Origin: Serripes groenlandicus
Taxonomy: Eukaryota > Mollusca > Bivalvia > Cardiida > Cardiidae
Assembly: GCA_031761405.1 (NCBI GenBank)
Contig: JASEVX010000003.1
Location: 66,992,150-67,056,149, forward strand
Direction of reading: 5' to 3'
DNA length: 64,000 bases
Shown: one piece after another, positions 56,092 through 64,000 of the stretch
Position numbering within the stretch: position 1 is the first letter of the stretch
Layout: every line of letters starts with the position of its first letter
The notes under the pieces: generated by a model
Databases searched by the model: none
What the model was told of the DNA's origin: nothing
The model's input: only the letters and a program-made list of their open reading frames with translations
Position numbers and translations under genes: made by a program

Positions 56092-59000
56092 GTAATGTAA
56101 TGATTTAGTATGATTCCCTTACCGTCCCTTACGTCAGTTGTTCATCCTTCCCGCATACAACAAATCTTAAAAGGACAACTTCTATGTTAATGTTGTAAAA
56201 ATCTCTAAAAATGAAAGTTTACTCATTCAAACATTGTGGCAAAGGGGGGAAATTGTTTATATGAGTGATCTCTTCTTTTGCAACAATGTTTTCTTTCAAA
56301 AGTAGTTTGCTGCAGAAAAATATGTCAGTATGTGGGAAAAGATTAATCTCCAACCTTATGATGTTGGTTTAAAACATGTCATAAATAGGATCAGAATCTT
56401 TTTAAGAGTAAGCACAACATAGAGTGTTATTGAGTAGCAAGGAATATATTGTAGTAGTGCACTGTTTACTCATGGCCTCTTGGACAACCAGTCAACCACT
56501 TCGATCCCAAGTCACTTTTGAGTGCCTGCCGTAGGACACATTTCCTAGCCTATAGTATGTGTACTGGGTTTGTTACGAAGGGATCATCAATAATGCCATG
56601 ATATAACTGAGATAATGTTGAAATTGGCGTAAAACCCCAATAAACTGAACCAAACAACCATATCAACTGATAGTTCTAAATACACTTCTTAACTCTTTCC
56701 CTCATACGACAATTCTGCAGCAGACGGTTTGAACATATTTTGTCAAAAAATAGAAAATCTCTATAATTGAATGGATAACCTATGACTAAAAGTGGAAACA
56801 TTGTGGCAACTTGGAGAAATTGCTCGTTTTGCTTCTTTTGTCACTATGTTTTCAAAAAGCCGTCTGCTGCAGAGGATTCAGAAAGCGTCTATATGAGGGA
56901 ACGGGTTATCACTTTCCCACCTACAGCAAATCTGAAGTAGGATCCTCTGAAGAGATTTAGTAAAAAAGGAAGGGACTTTCTATTCATGACGGAATAACTA
57001 TTGAATAAAGTTAGAAACATTGTTACAAAATTTGAAATTGTTTGTTTTGAGCAATTTCTCCTTTATTCACAATGTTTTCAAAAGTCATCTGCTGCAGGGC
57101 CTCAGAAAGCGTCTTGATGCGGGAAAGCGCTAAACAAGGACTATATAAGTGGGAGTAAACTGATTGTTGTCCTCTTGTCCTATGTTGTGGTTACTCAACA
57201 ACATTGTCTAATGGATAACATTTATTTTAGTAACCACAACATAGGGCTTTAATGTCAAATTAGGATATTCGAATGTCTATCTAGAGCTCATACACTATTC
57301 TAATTATCAACCTGTAGATTTTCTATCTGAGGATAACATTTAACCCTTTCCCTCATACGACAATTCTGCAGCAGACGACTTTGAACGTATCTTGTCAAAA
57401 CATAGAAAATCCCCATAATTGAATGGATAACCTATGACAAAAAGTGGAAAACATTGTGTCAAAAGGAGAAATTGCACGTTTTGTGCAATTTCTTCTTTTG
57501 TCACTATGTTTTCAAAAAGCCGTCTGCTGCAGAGGCGTCGGAAAGCGTCTATATGAGGGAAAGGGTTAATCAAACCTTTAGAACGATTTCAGGATGCGAG
57601 GCCAGCTGTGGAGTATGAAATAAGTCACATACCTGGAGCAGTAAGGGTGGACTTTACTCAACAACCAGATGATATCCTGTCTCATGTACCACACATGAAA
57701 GAAACAGGTAAATATTGTTAAGATAAGGAGGATTATACAGCTCTTTTTACCCACAACATCTCCTTATTTATCCAACCGATCACTATCATATTTTATTCTT
57801 AACCCTTTCCCTCATATATACGCTTTCTGACGCCTCTGCAGCAGACGGCTTTTTGAAAACATAGTGACAAAAGAAGAAATTGCACAAAACGTGCAATTTC
57901 TCCTTTTGCCACAATGTTCACAATGTTTTCCACTTTTTGTAATAGGTTATCCATTCAACTATGGAGATTTTCTATGTTTTGTCAAAATAAGTTCAAAGTC
58001 GTCTGCTGCAGGATTGTCGCATGAGGGTTAAATCGTAAGTTGATCTCCAAGCGTCATGCTTCAAAAGAATCGCCTCACTGAGACTGTTTGTTTGACAGCC
58101 AAAATAAAGCGTTTAATTGAATGATGAATTAAACACCATTGGGTAGAGACCTTTTAACCCTTTCCCACATACAGACACTTTCTGACGCCTCTGCAGCAGA
58201 CGCCTTTAGAAAATATTGTGACAAAAAGAGAAATTTCTCAAAATGAGGAATTTCTTTTTTTGTCACAATAATTTCAACGCTACCCCAAATGATTAACTTA
58301 TTTTTAACCAAATATTTCGATTTAGTCTGATGCATATGTGTTGTATGTGGGAAAGGGTTAGCTCTAGACGTTCTATGATATATAAGAAAACAAGTAATCT
58401 GGGGCAATAGATACATAAAACTTGGGATTTTTTTTTTTTTAGTAATTGGATCGATAGTAACATATTATTTATAAATTATCTCATAGACGATCAAAGCGCC
58501 GAAGGTACTGTAGTGGCGATCGTGTAGAAAATCCTGCAAAGTTACAAGCAGTATCTCGGAGTACATGTGTCCACATGCAGATATGATATTAAAACCATAA
58601 GGACCAAGATTATCCTAATTATATCACCTTCTAACACCTTAGATGACATAGTAGTTTTAAAATGGGTCAAGAAAACGTAAATGAAATGAAAGCTGTTGAT
58701 TCTTACAAGCAAAGTGTCTCAACAAACCACTAAACTGTTGACAATGTCCGGGCCGGAGAAATCAGTCCTATCAAACAGTACTCATTTTGACCTTTGACCT
58801 CTAGGAATGACCTTAACATTTGAGGTACATGCCTGCATTTTGTGCACGACACACCACCTCATCATGGTGCACTTTTGTGCCAATTTTCTTAAAATCCTAT
58901 TATGCATTGTTAAGATGCGGGACAGACATACAGATTCATGGACGCACGGACACACTCACCGAACCGCCATTGTGACAGGTATATGTCGAGCTCACCAAAA

Positions 59001-62000
59001 AGGGGACTCGACAACAAGTGATTTCAGACAGTAAAATGGTTATCAACAGTCAATAATCAACAGGCTATTGAGCAACCCTTTCCAACAATCGACATATGTG
59101 CAAAGGAAGAGCTGCTCCTATTTATAAATTTATTGTAGCATCATATTCTATAATGTGTTTCCTGGCTTTCTCACACCAGTACTGACTAGACCACACAATA
59201 TTTTTTCCGAGCAACTGGCTGCTGTACCACAAAGACTGTTAGCCCATTTGTGGGAGACGACCTTTGTCAAACGTCGGAAAGAATGTTGGCCGTGCAAGGA
59301 TTCGAACTTAAACCTCTGGGTTGGGTTAGGAGTGCTCCAGTTAGAGATCAGACAAATACTATCAAACTAAATTTAACTTATTAAGGGGATATAGCTCTGG
59401 TATAACTGGAGAAAGTTGACTTGAAAGTGAGTCCGTCCCTGAAATTATTCTCATATACAGTCAAACCTATGCTAAAGTCAGGCTTTGTTTAGCAAAACCC
59501 TGTCTATAGCAACCATTTTTTTATTTCACAATTACTCATTTCCTGCACAAATGACCCTGTAATTAACCCTTCCCACATATAGATGCTTTAGGATGCCTCT
59601 GCAGCAGACAAGTTTTGAAAACGAGCAATTTCTTCTTTTGCCACAATGTTTTCAATTCTTTTTAGTAATTACCTACATTTATAGAGCTTTTCCGTGTTTT
59701 TGCCTGTATAATCCCAAAGTCATCTGCTGCAGATGTGTTGTATGTGGGAAAGAGTTAAAGACCACCTGGTTGTTCTTTTCCCATGGATGGTCTTTAAAAA
59801 CAGGTTTGCTCAAGTAAGAAAGGAACATGTTCGTCTAACTTCTCATTCTTAAACATTACAGACGCTATCCGGTTAATTACTTTTGTGAAAAGGTTTATTG
59901 TATGAGAATTCCGGCACAAGCAGGTGAGGCTTGCTTCTTCTTCTCAAACGTATGGGCCGAACATCTTACAAGAAGCAAGATCGAGCATTACTATCCTTAT
60001 TTTCAATTATATAAACTATTTTAAGAAAACATCTCAGCAACTCTATATTACTTCCGATTAAATGAAAATATTTTCGATGTATCTCCAATTTCGTTACAAA
60101 AAGTAACTTTATAGTAGGGTTTTACTTCGAAAAGTGTTAAATAAATGTATTTGTACTATATTCAACATAGAATCTAAGAATAATGTAATTATTTCTGAAT
60201 TTCCTCCCCTTTATATCAGAATTCCATTCACGCTCTATTTACACTGGAGGTTGTTTTGCCAACCAAACGTAGGGTGACCTAACGGGCACCTGCTTACTAC
60301 GTCTTTCCACAATGTTCACATTTGTTAACTCAATTACATCTTAGTTCGATAGTTCTAAAATCTTAGTATCAAGTTTGTACCATTATTATTGTTAACCGCG
60401 TCTCTGCAGAAATGATGGAACTTATTGGCGGTAAACGTTTTCAATTAAGGATTTCTGACGTACTGTCGATATCTCCCTATATATTGTTCTTCTTGTGTCA
60501 TAGTACAGTGGCTATTGTTACCACAATAGCCACAAAAATGGCATATTCTGTGTCAAAACAATATACGATCAATTAAAGTTAATCAAGGCACTCAAAGTGC
60601 TACCAGCAAAAGGCTTACTTCAGAATACGGAATACATTAGGACAAGGATTTACCAATCACATTTTTTTTATCACATACACTTCACAAGAAGACCTTGTTA
60701 TGTCCGTTAATTTAATAATATTTGAGTTGAATGCACAATATTGTATACACAGAATGGGGGTCTATCGCAAAAACTTTTATTTGACTTGCGGTATTTCACA
60801 GAGGTTGTTGCATAATTTACACAATCATTGATGTATTTAATACAATGCATGCTATATCAAAAGCAAAAGAACGCTGCATAACAATTAAAACCATATTGAA
60901 ATTCCAATAAAAATATCAAAGCAAAAAATAAACAATCTGTATCTACCTTTTCTGGTTACTAAAACAAAAAATGGTGGCATATTTGTTTTCACCTTGTCTG
61001 AAATAATTTATATAATACTTTTAGAATTAACATGATTTATTTTATAAACAAAAGAGTATTTACACTGTGCTATAATAGAACAAAAATTAATGGTCTGTTT
61101 CCGGAGATTATTTTACAGTAAACTACGTTAATACAAAATAATACAAATTGTAGGGCAGTCTTGCATAGCTTTAGAAAGTCACCGCTGCCTCAAAACAACT
61201 GAACATGTTATTTTTCCATATCAACTGGAACAAATACATGCCGTGCTTTTTATTCTTTAAAAGTCTCAATAAGTGTGATTATCCAATGAGCAGGTTGTAG
61301 AAGTGGTTGATCCGAAGGTACTTATAGATCTGTGGGTGGTACTTTTTACTCTGTAGTGTTTTCACGATGCACCCTTTCTATCGATATTTATACGGTCCTA
61401 GTGATTTGCACCACGATGCAAATGACTTTTGAAATTATAAACAAAATGGCCGTGTTGTGTATGTGTACAACATTACATAAAGAAACAACTGTATAGCTTA
61501 GAAGAATATTTAATACTACAAAGATTAACATGAAATGCATGGGTTATATAGAAATATGTTACACTAAGAGGCATGGTTTTTAGTAGATACACTTTCATTT
61601 ATGATTTCATTTGTGAAGACAATATACACAACACTCTCCCCCTTCAAATGTGAAGTCATCAATTCAAATTCAATTGCAATCATAATACACCTGATGAGCG
61701 TATGCATATACTGCTTTAATTTGTTCCGATTGTGATAAGTCATTAAGTTCCAATGACCAGGATGACCTCAATTAACACAATCATTATCATTTATAGCAAT
61801 ACAAAAGTCCAACCTCGTCGCAAATTTGTTGATAAGCTGGCAACAGTCCATTCATTTTAAAAAATATTCAACAGATCATCCACTTTCATTGACATTATAT
61901 ACGATCTGCAACTACCAATACATCTCTCTGAACCCGAGATGGTGTCCAGAAACGGAGAGCTGATATAGAAATAAGAAATTCAATGCCGATATTATAAAAC

Positions 62001-63748
62001 ACAAGTCTAGATTTCAGTCTCAAAATGATAAGTCTTTTCGGATTTCGCCTACTATAGTAATTGACTCTAACGAGCCCCATGCTAAAGACCAATTGGATAG
62101 CTGAAATAAACACGTTAAAACACTGTATACCAAAAAGCTGGTTAAATTTTATTTAAACTAAAACGTCTGTTAAAACAAAGGTCAAAACCAAACTCGACCT
62201 TGACATTTTCGAAAAACCTGATAACTGGGATAAATTATTCAAACAAAAGACTGACTGGTCATTAATATTTAATTTTAATGAAACTTTGTATGTCAATATA
62301 ATTAAACAGTTCAAGTACAAGTTAATACCCGTCGAAAGAAGCGTTTTTCAAATGGAAACTGTCTTCCTCTCCTTGTTGCAACATCTGTAATTTAACAGAA
62401 TCTTACGAACACTTTTTTATAAGATGTCCGATAGTAACCTCAAATTGGTTAAAATTACACAATTTGTTACTTTTGTGTGGAATAGACAAAAACTTATGTT
62501 CTATGCAAACAGTGGTAACGGGATATAAGTTATCCCAATCCAATTATTATTATCTTAATGTCATACTCTCTTTGAATTGTTTCTGCGGATATAAAGTATA
62601 TTTCCTTAGCTATAGCAGAACAAAATCGTATGACATATATATACTTTTTTAAACAAGAATTTAACTATCTTTGGAAAGTGACCGAAAACAAAACTAACGA
62701 AAGACTATTTCCTCACCAGGTTTCACGACCTTTAATCGTGCAGCAACACCCTAACATCACCAACTCCAAAATATAGCATCAGTTTAGCATATTAATACAA
62801 AAACTCCCTCACTCCACACTCAGACATTCGCTCACTCATCACTCACAACTCACTCACTCATACACCCACTATAATTGATTCACCCACGAGCTTTTTTATA
62901 TTATTTTAAATTCGTTCAATACATCATATGCAAAGTTTACATTGTATATTGCTCATTATATTCTTCTAGAGGTATTTCGCTTCTTTCCCCCCCCCCCCGC
63001 AAAAAAACCAACATAGCCATATAGCCATGTAGATACTGTTCTTTGCAAATACTAATAAAATAAAATAAGTTCAAAAATATTTCAGTGCCATCAAAGATTG
63101 TGTGTTACTGTTCAGTGGGATATAGATCGCCTACATTGGCAGAGAAATTGAGTGATCATTACCAAAAACAAGGTAGGAGTAATTGGCTTTGTGAACAATT
63201 GTGTAATCACGTTAAATTGATAGGGAAGGTTTGTATATAAGATAATGATGTAGTTTACTTTTCATAGGTGAATTCTATCTCGAGTGTGTCTGCACGTTTT
63301 ATACGTTCAAAGCACATTTTGACACAACTGCAGCTTTTGAAAGCATTGTGCCAAAAGGAGGAAATTGCTCATAATGATAACTTTGACGTTTAACCACAAT
63401 GTTCTAAACTTGACTCAATGATAATACTCTCAGTTATAGAAACGTTCAATACTGTACGTTGGCTTTACGTTTTCAAAGTATGTTGCTGCATTTTTTTGCT
63501 GTATATGTAAAAGGGATTAAGTATACACAAAACTCAGTTATGCTTTGTTTCTTTACCTTTTCACTATCTGTTTTCCAGCTGGCAGTAAGACTGTAGACAT
63601 CTATAACCTAGAGGGGAGTCTATTTCAGTGGGCAAATGAAGGCCGCACCATGGTGGATGGACTGAATCAGCCCACCAAATACGCCCATCCATTCAACACA
63701 ATGTTCGGAAAGATGCTGAACAGTGACTTAAGGAAAAACAAATTATAA
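55921..63748 (+). CDS. Rhodanese-domain protein gene, four exons, with in-frame TAG in exon 1
   Basis: Exons 55921-56091, 57593-57707, 63086-63172 and 63579-63748 join in one frame (phases 0, 1, 1) across GT-AG introns of 1501, 5378 and 406 bp. The product has DARPAVEYEISHIPGAVRV, the rhodanese CH2A-type strand/helix signature, the active-site loop CSVGYRS (catalytic Cys; six-residue loop as in single-domain sulfurtransferases), and VDIYNLEGSLFQWANEGR, the last strand and helix. It ends NKL-stop. A single rhodanese domain of this size would be a persulfide/thiosulfate sulfurtransferase-like protein, probably soluble; substrate unknown. From the ATG at 55921 (MAGKCIKVTIFG...) codon 31 is TAG (56011-56013), in LSN*M, just where I would expect a Trp. 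ATG at 56014 could start a 149-residue product. So this is either a functional gene with the downstream start, or a null allele, pseudogene or base error. AATAAA lies 89 bp after the stop. Confidence 0.82.
56146..56342 (+). mobile_element. Family 2 MITE in rhodanese intron 1
   Basis: Left ccttcccgcatacaacaaat, right gcagaaaaatatgtcagtat and gtgggaaaagattaa; the centre retains arms aacattgtggcaaa and ttgcaacaatgtt. Confidence 0.7.
56467..56652 (+). mobile_element. SINE type D, diverged, in intron 1
   Basis: gaccagtca-like eroded head, cacatttcctagcctatag, gggatcatcaataatgccat and the tail gttgaaattggcgtaaaacc. Confidence 0.6.
56693..56905 (+). mobile_element. Family 2 MITE with half of its central hairpin lost
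   Basis: TTAA at 56689-56692; right end TATGAGGGAACGGG then TTAT. The centre reads gagaaattgctcgttttgct, then tcttttgtcac: the right half (GAGCAATTT) is missing. Confidence 0.85.
56910..57131 (+). mobile_element. Family 2 MITE, adjacent copy
   Basis: ctttcccacctacagcaaat ... core gaaattgtttgttttgagca ... gtcatctgctgcagggcctc ... gatgcgggaaagcg. It shares or abuts the TTAT of the copy before it. Confidence 0.75.
57179..57245. repeat. Foldback with 17-bp perfect arms
   Basis: CCTATGTTGTGGTTACT (57179-57195) and AGTAACCACAACATAGG (57229-57245), 33-bp loop. Not a known family in this window. Confidence 0.9.
57344..57565 (+). mobile_element. Family 2 MITE, 222 bp, adjoining the exon 2 acceptor
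   Basis: TTAA at 57340-57343 and 57566-57569. Core ATTGCACGTTTTGTGCAAT (CAC/GTG variant). Only 23 bp (57570-57592) separate its target duplication from the exon, so branch-point sequence may lie inside the MITE. Confidence 0.93.
57593..57707 (+). CDS. Rhodanese gene exon 2
   Basis: Acceptor acgatttcag|GATGCG, donor GAAACAG|gtaaat. 115 bp, phase 0 to 1. Encodes DARPAVEYEISHIPGAVRV and onward through ILSHVPHMKE, the first half of the rhodanese fold. Confidence 0.88.
57803..58027 (-). mobile_element. Family 2 MITE, 225 bp, reverse oriented
   Basis: TTAA at 57799-57802 and 58028-58031. Core ATTGCACAAAACGTGCAAT. The left terminal repeat is CCCTTTCCCTCATATA; the right end is shortened to ATGAGGG. 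Confidence 0.9.
58158..58357 (-). mobile_element. Family 2 MITE, about 200 bp
   Basis: TTAA (58154-58157) CCCTTTCCCACATACAG ... TGTATGTGGGAAAGGG TTAG. Core aaatttctcaaaatgaggaa, with paired changes still giving ctca/tgag. Confidence 0.88.
58358..58789. other. Intron sequence; nothing recognised
   Basis: AT-rich, contains a T12-type homopolymer at 58429-58440. Confidence 0.5.
58790..59000 (+). repeat. Dispersed molluscan-type repeat fragment
   Basis: tgacctttgacctctaggaa, gaccttaacatttgaggtac, cgacacaccacctcatcatg and gacaggtatatgtcgagctc are phrases typical of bivalve interspersed repeats, from general knowledge; a single copy here. Confidence 0.4.
59155..59345 (-). mobile_element. SINE type A fragment
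   Basis: gtttcctggctttctcacac, gagcaactggctgctgtacc, caaacgtcggaaagaatgtt and caaggattcgaacttaaacc; tail and distal head missing. Confidence 0.75.
59567..59754 (-). mobile_element. Family 2 MITE lacking the left half of its hairpin
   Basis: TTAA at 59563-59566 and 59755-59758. Ends CCCTTCCCACATATAG and TATGTGGGAAAGAG. After gttttgaaaa it passes straight to cgagcaatttcttcttttgc, so the left arm is deleted. Confidence 0.85.
59760..61825. other. Long intron 2 of the rhodanese gene; little recognised
   Basis: AT-rich. A small perfect foldback, GTGGCTATT-gttaccac-AATAGCCAC, at 60509-60534. No frame of interest. Confidence 0.5.
61830..62090 (-). repeat. Dispersed repeat X, copy 2
   Basis: Inverted match of 35545-35805 (gctggcaacagtcc, cactttcattgacattat, acgatctgcaactacc, gaaacggagagctgatat, cgagccccat). 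The minus-strand frame across it does not match a domain I know. Confidence 0.75.
62191..62780 (+). mobile_element. LINE 3' fragment, frameshifted
   Basis: One frame carries DNWDKLFKQKTDWSLIFNFN and IIKQFKYKLIPVERSVFQM. A shift then leads into FKWKLSSSPCCNICNL, ESYEHFFIRCPIVTSNW and GIDKNL...TGYKLSQSNYYY, the C-x2-C...H-x4-C tail of an L1-like/Tx-like LINE protein. It lies within intron 2 of the rhodanese gene, same strand. Confidence 0.75.
62781..63060. other. Simple-sequence-rich intron end
   Basis: Loose (CTCA)n at 62803-62872 and a C10 homopolymer at about 62989-62998, a likely site of sequencing error. Confidence 0.5.
63086..63172 (+). CDS. Rhodanese gene exon 3 (active-site exon)
   Basis: Acceptor atttcag|TGCCATC, donor CAAG|gtagga. 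87 bp, phase 1 to 1. Encodes PSKIVCYCSVGYRSPTLAEK, with the catalytic Cys in CSVGYRS. Confidence 0.9.
63298..63517 (+). mobile_element. Family 2 MITE in rhodanese intron 3, diverged
   Basis: cacaactgcagcttttgaaa, core ggaaattgctcataatgata, tttcaaagtatgttgctgca and atgtaaaagggattaa. It fills most of the 406-bp intron. Confidence 0.6.
63579..63748 (+). CDS. Rhodanese gene exon 4 (terminal)
   Basis: Acceptor gttttccag|CTGGCAG, phase 1, to TAA at 63746-63748. Encodes VDIYNLEGSLFQWANEGR, the end of the rhodanese fold, then a His-Pro-Phe-Asn-containing tail. Confidence 0.9.
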
Positions 63749-63836
63749 AGGCACATTGATATTGAAAAATAGCCAGTCTGTATATTATCTTTATACCTGT
63801 ATACCTTTATACCTTTCTGAATACAAATATTGATAG

Positions 63837-63842
63837 AATAAA
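63837..63842 (+). terminator. Polyadenylation signal of the rhodanese gene
   Basis: AATAAA 89 bp after the stop codon, in gatagAATAAAaaatg. Confidence 0.6.
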
Positions 63843-63889
63843 AAATGTTTGAAATGATCAAGTCACATATATTGAAAATCGTCATAAAT

Positions 63890-64000
63890 AATAGTATGAT
63901 TATTGAATGGATTTGAAATTATTGTGGGAAATGGAGAAATTGCTCATTGTATGCAGTTGCTCCTTTTGCCACAATGATTTCAAAAGAAAACTGATGCAGA
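63890..64000 (+). mobile_element. Family 2 MITE, cut by the window end
   Basis: aaattattgtgggaaatgga, core gaaattgctcattgtatgca, ctccttttgccacaatgatt. The right terminal repeat lies beyond 64000. Confidence 0.7.

Overview
This is a eukaryotic nuclear window that is AT-rich, intron-bearing and dominated by repeats. Several repeat types point to a bivalve mollusc: tRNA-headed SINEs with a common tail (gtgatat-aactgaaa...ggcgttaaaccccaatcaat), a minisatellite-cored element opening with an AGCTCACCT...AGGTGAGCT hairpin and ending at a GGGCCATCATGGCCC hairpin, foldback MITEs, DIRS-like and non-LTR relics, and satellites. A heterodont or venerid clam is my guess; the species cannot be fixed from sequence alone. 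There is one 200-bp assembly gap (7314-7513) next to a CT-rich microsatellite.

Host genes are few. (1) On the minus strand at 5521-5590 lies the first coding exon of a fatty-acid-binding protein, with a donor site; the rest is expected beyond the left edge. (2) On the plus strand at 55921-63748 is a four-exon rhodanese-domain gene whose exons join in frame across three GT-AG introns (active-site loop CSVGYRS). It carries an in-frame TAG at codon 31 of exon 1, followed directly by an ATG. (3) Three plus-strand copies of an intronless, unrecognised gene for a protein with one C-terminal membrane segment sit at 16156, 29695 and 37817. Only the middle copy is open (296 aa); the first has a 2-bp frameshift and the third a Trp-to-TGA nonsense codon. 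All three lie in a larger duplicated block with a conserved TATAAA 110-116 bp before the ATG.

Layout: 1-5.4 kb holds tandem-duplicated and nested MITEs; 5.4-8.7 kb the FABP exon, CT repeats and gap; 8.7-12.2 kb a 38-bp satellite of about 92 units; 13.0-13.9 kb a 43-bp minisatellite; 15.1-19.1 kb duplicon 1; 20.8-21.8 kb a 68-bp minisatellite; 26.0-27.6 kb a DIRS-like relic; 28.5-31.4 kb duplicon 2; 33.35-35.1 kb a 145-bp-repeat-cored element; 36.5-40.5 kb duplicon 3; 41.5-43.3 kb a LINE with a second LINE nested in it; 46.9-48.2 kb microsatellites; 48.9-49.9 kb a 45-bp minisatellite; 55.9-63.7 kb the rhodanese gene, whose introns are packed with MITEs.

The most unusual signal is the set of foldback MITEs. 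Two families flanked by TTAA and one flanked by 4-bp ATAT/ATAC duplications have unrelated terminal inverted repeats, yet share a central hairpin plan (AACAATG...CATTGTT arms around a GCTCnnAACGAGC-type core). The core is nearly identical between families 2 and 3 and shows paired substitutions. Because the duplicons and nested elements preserve empty sites, target duplications and relative ages can be read directly from this window.
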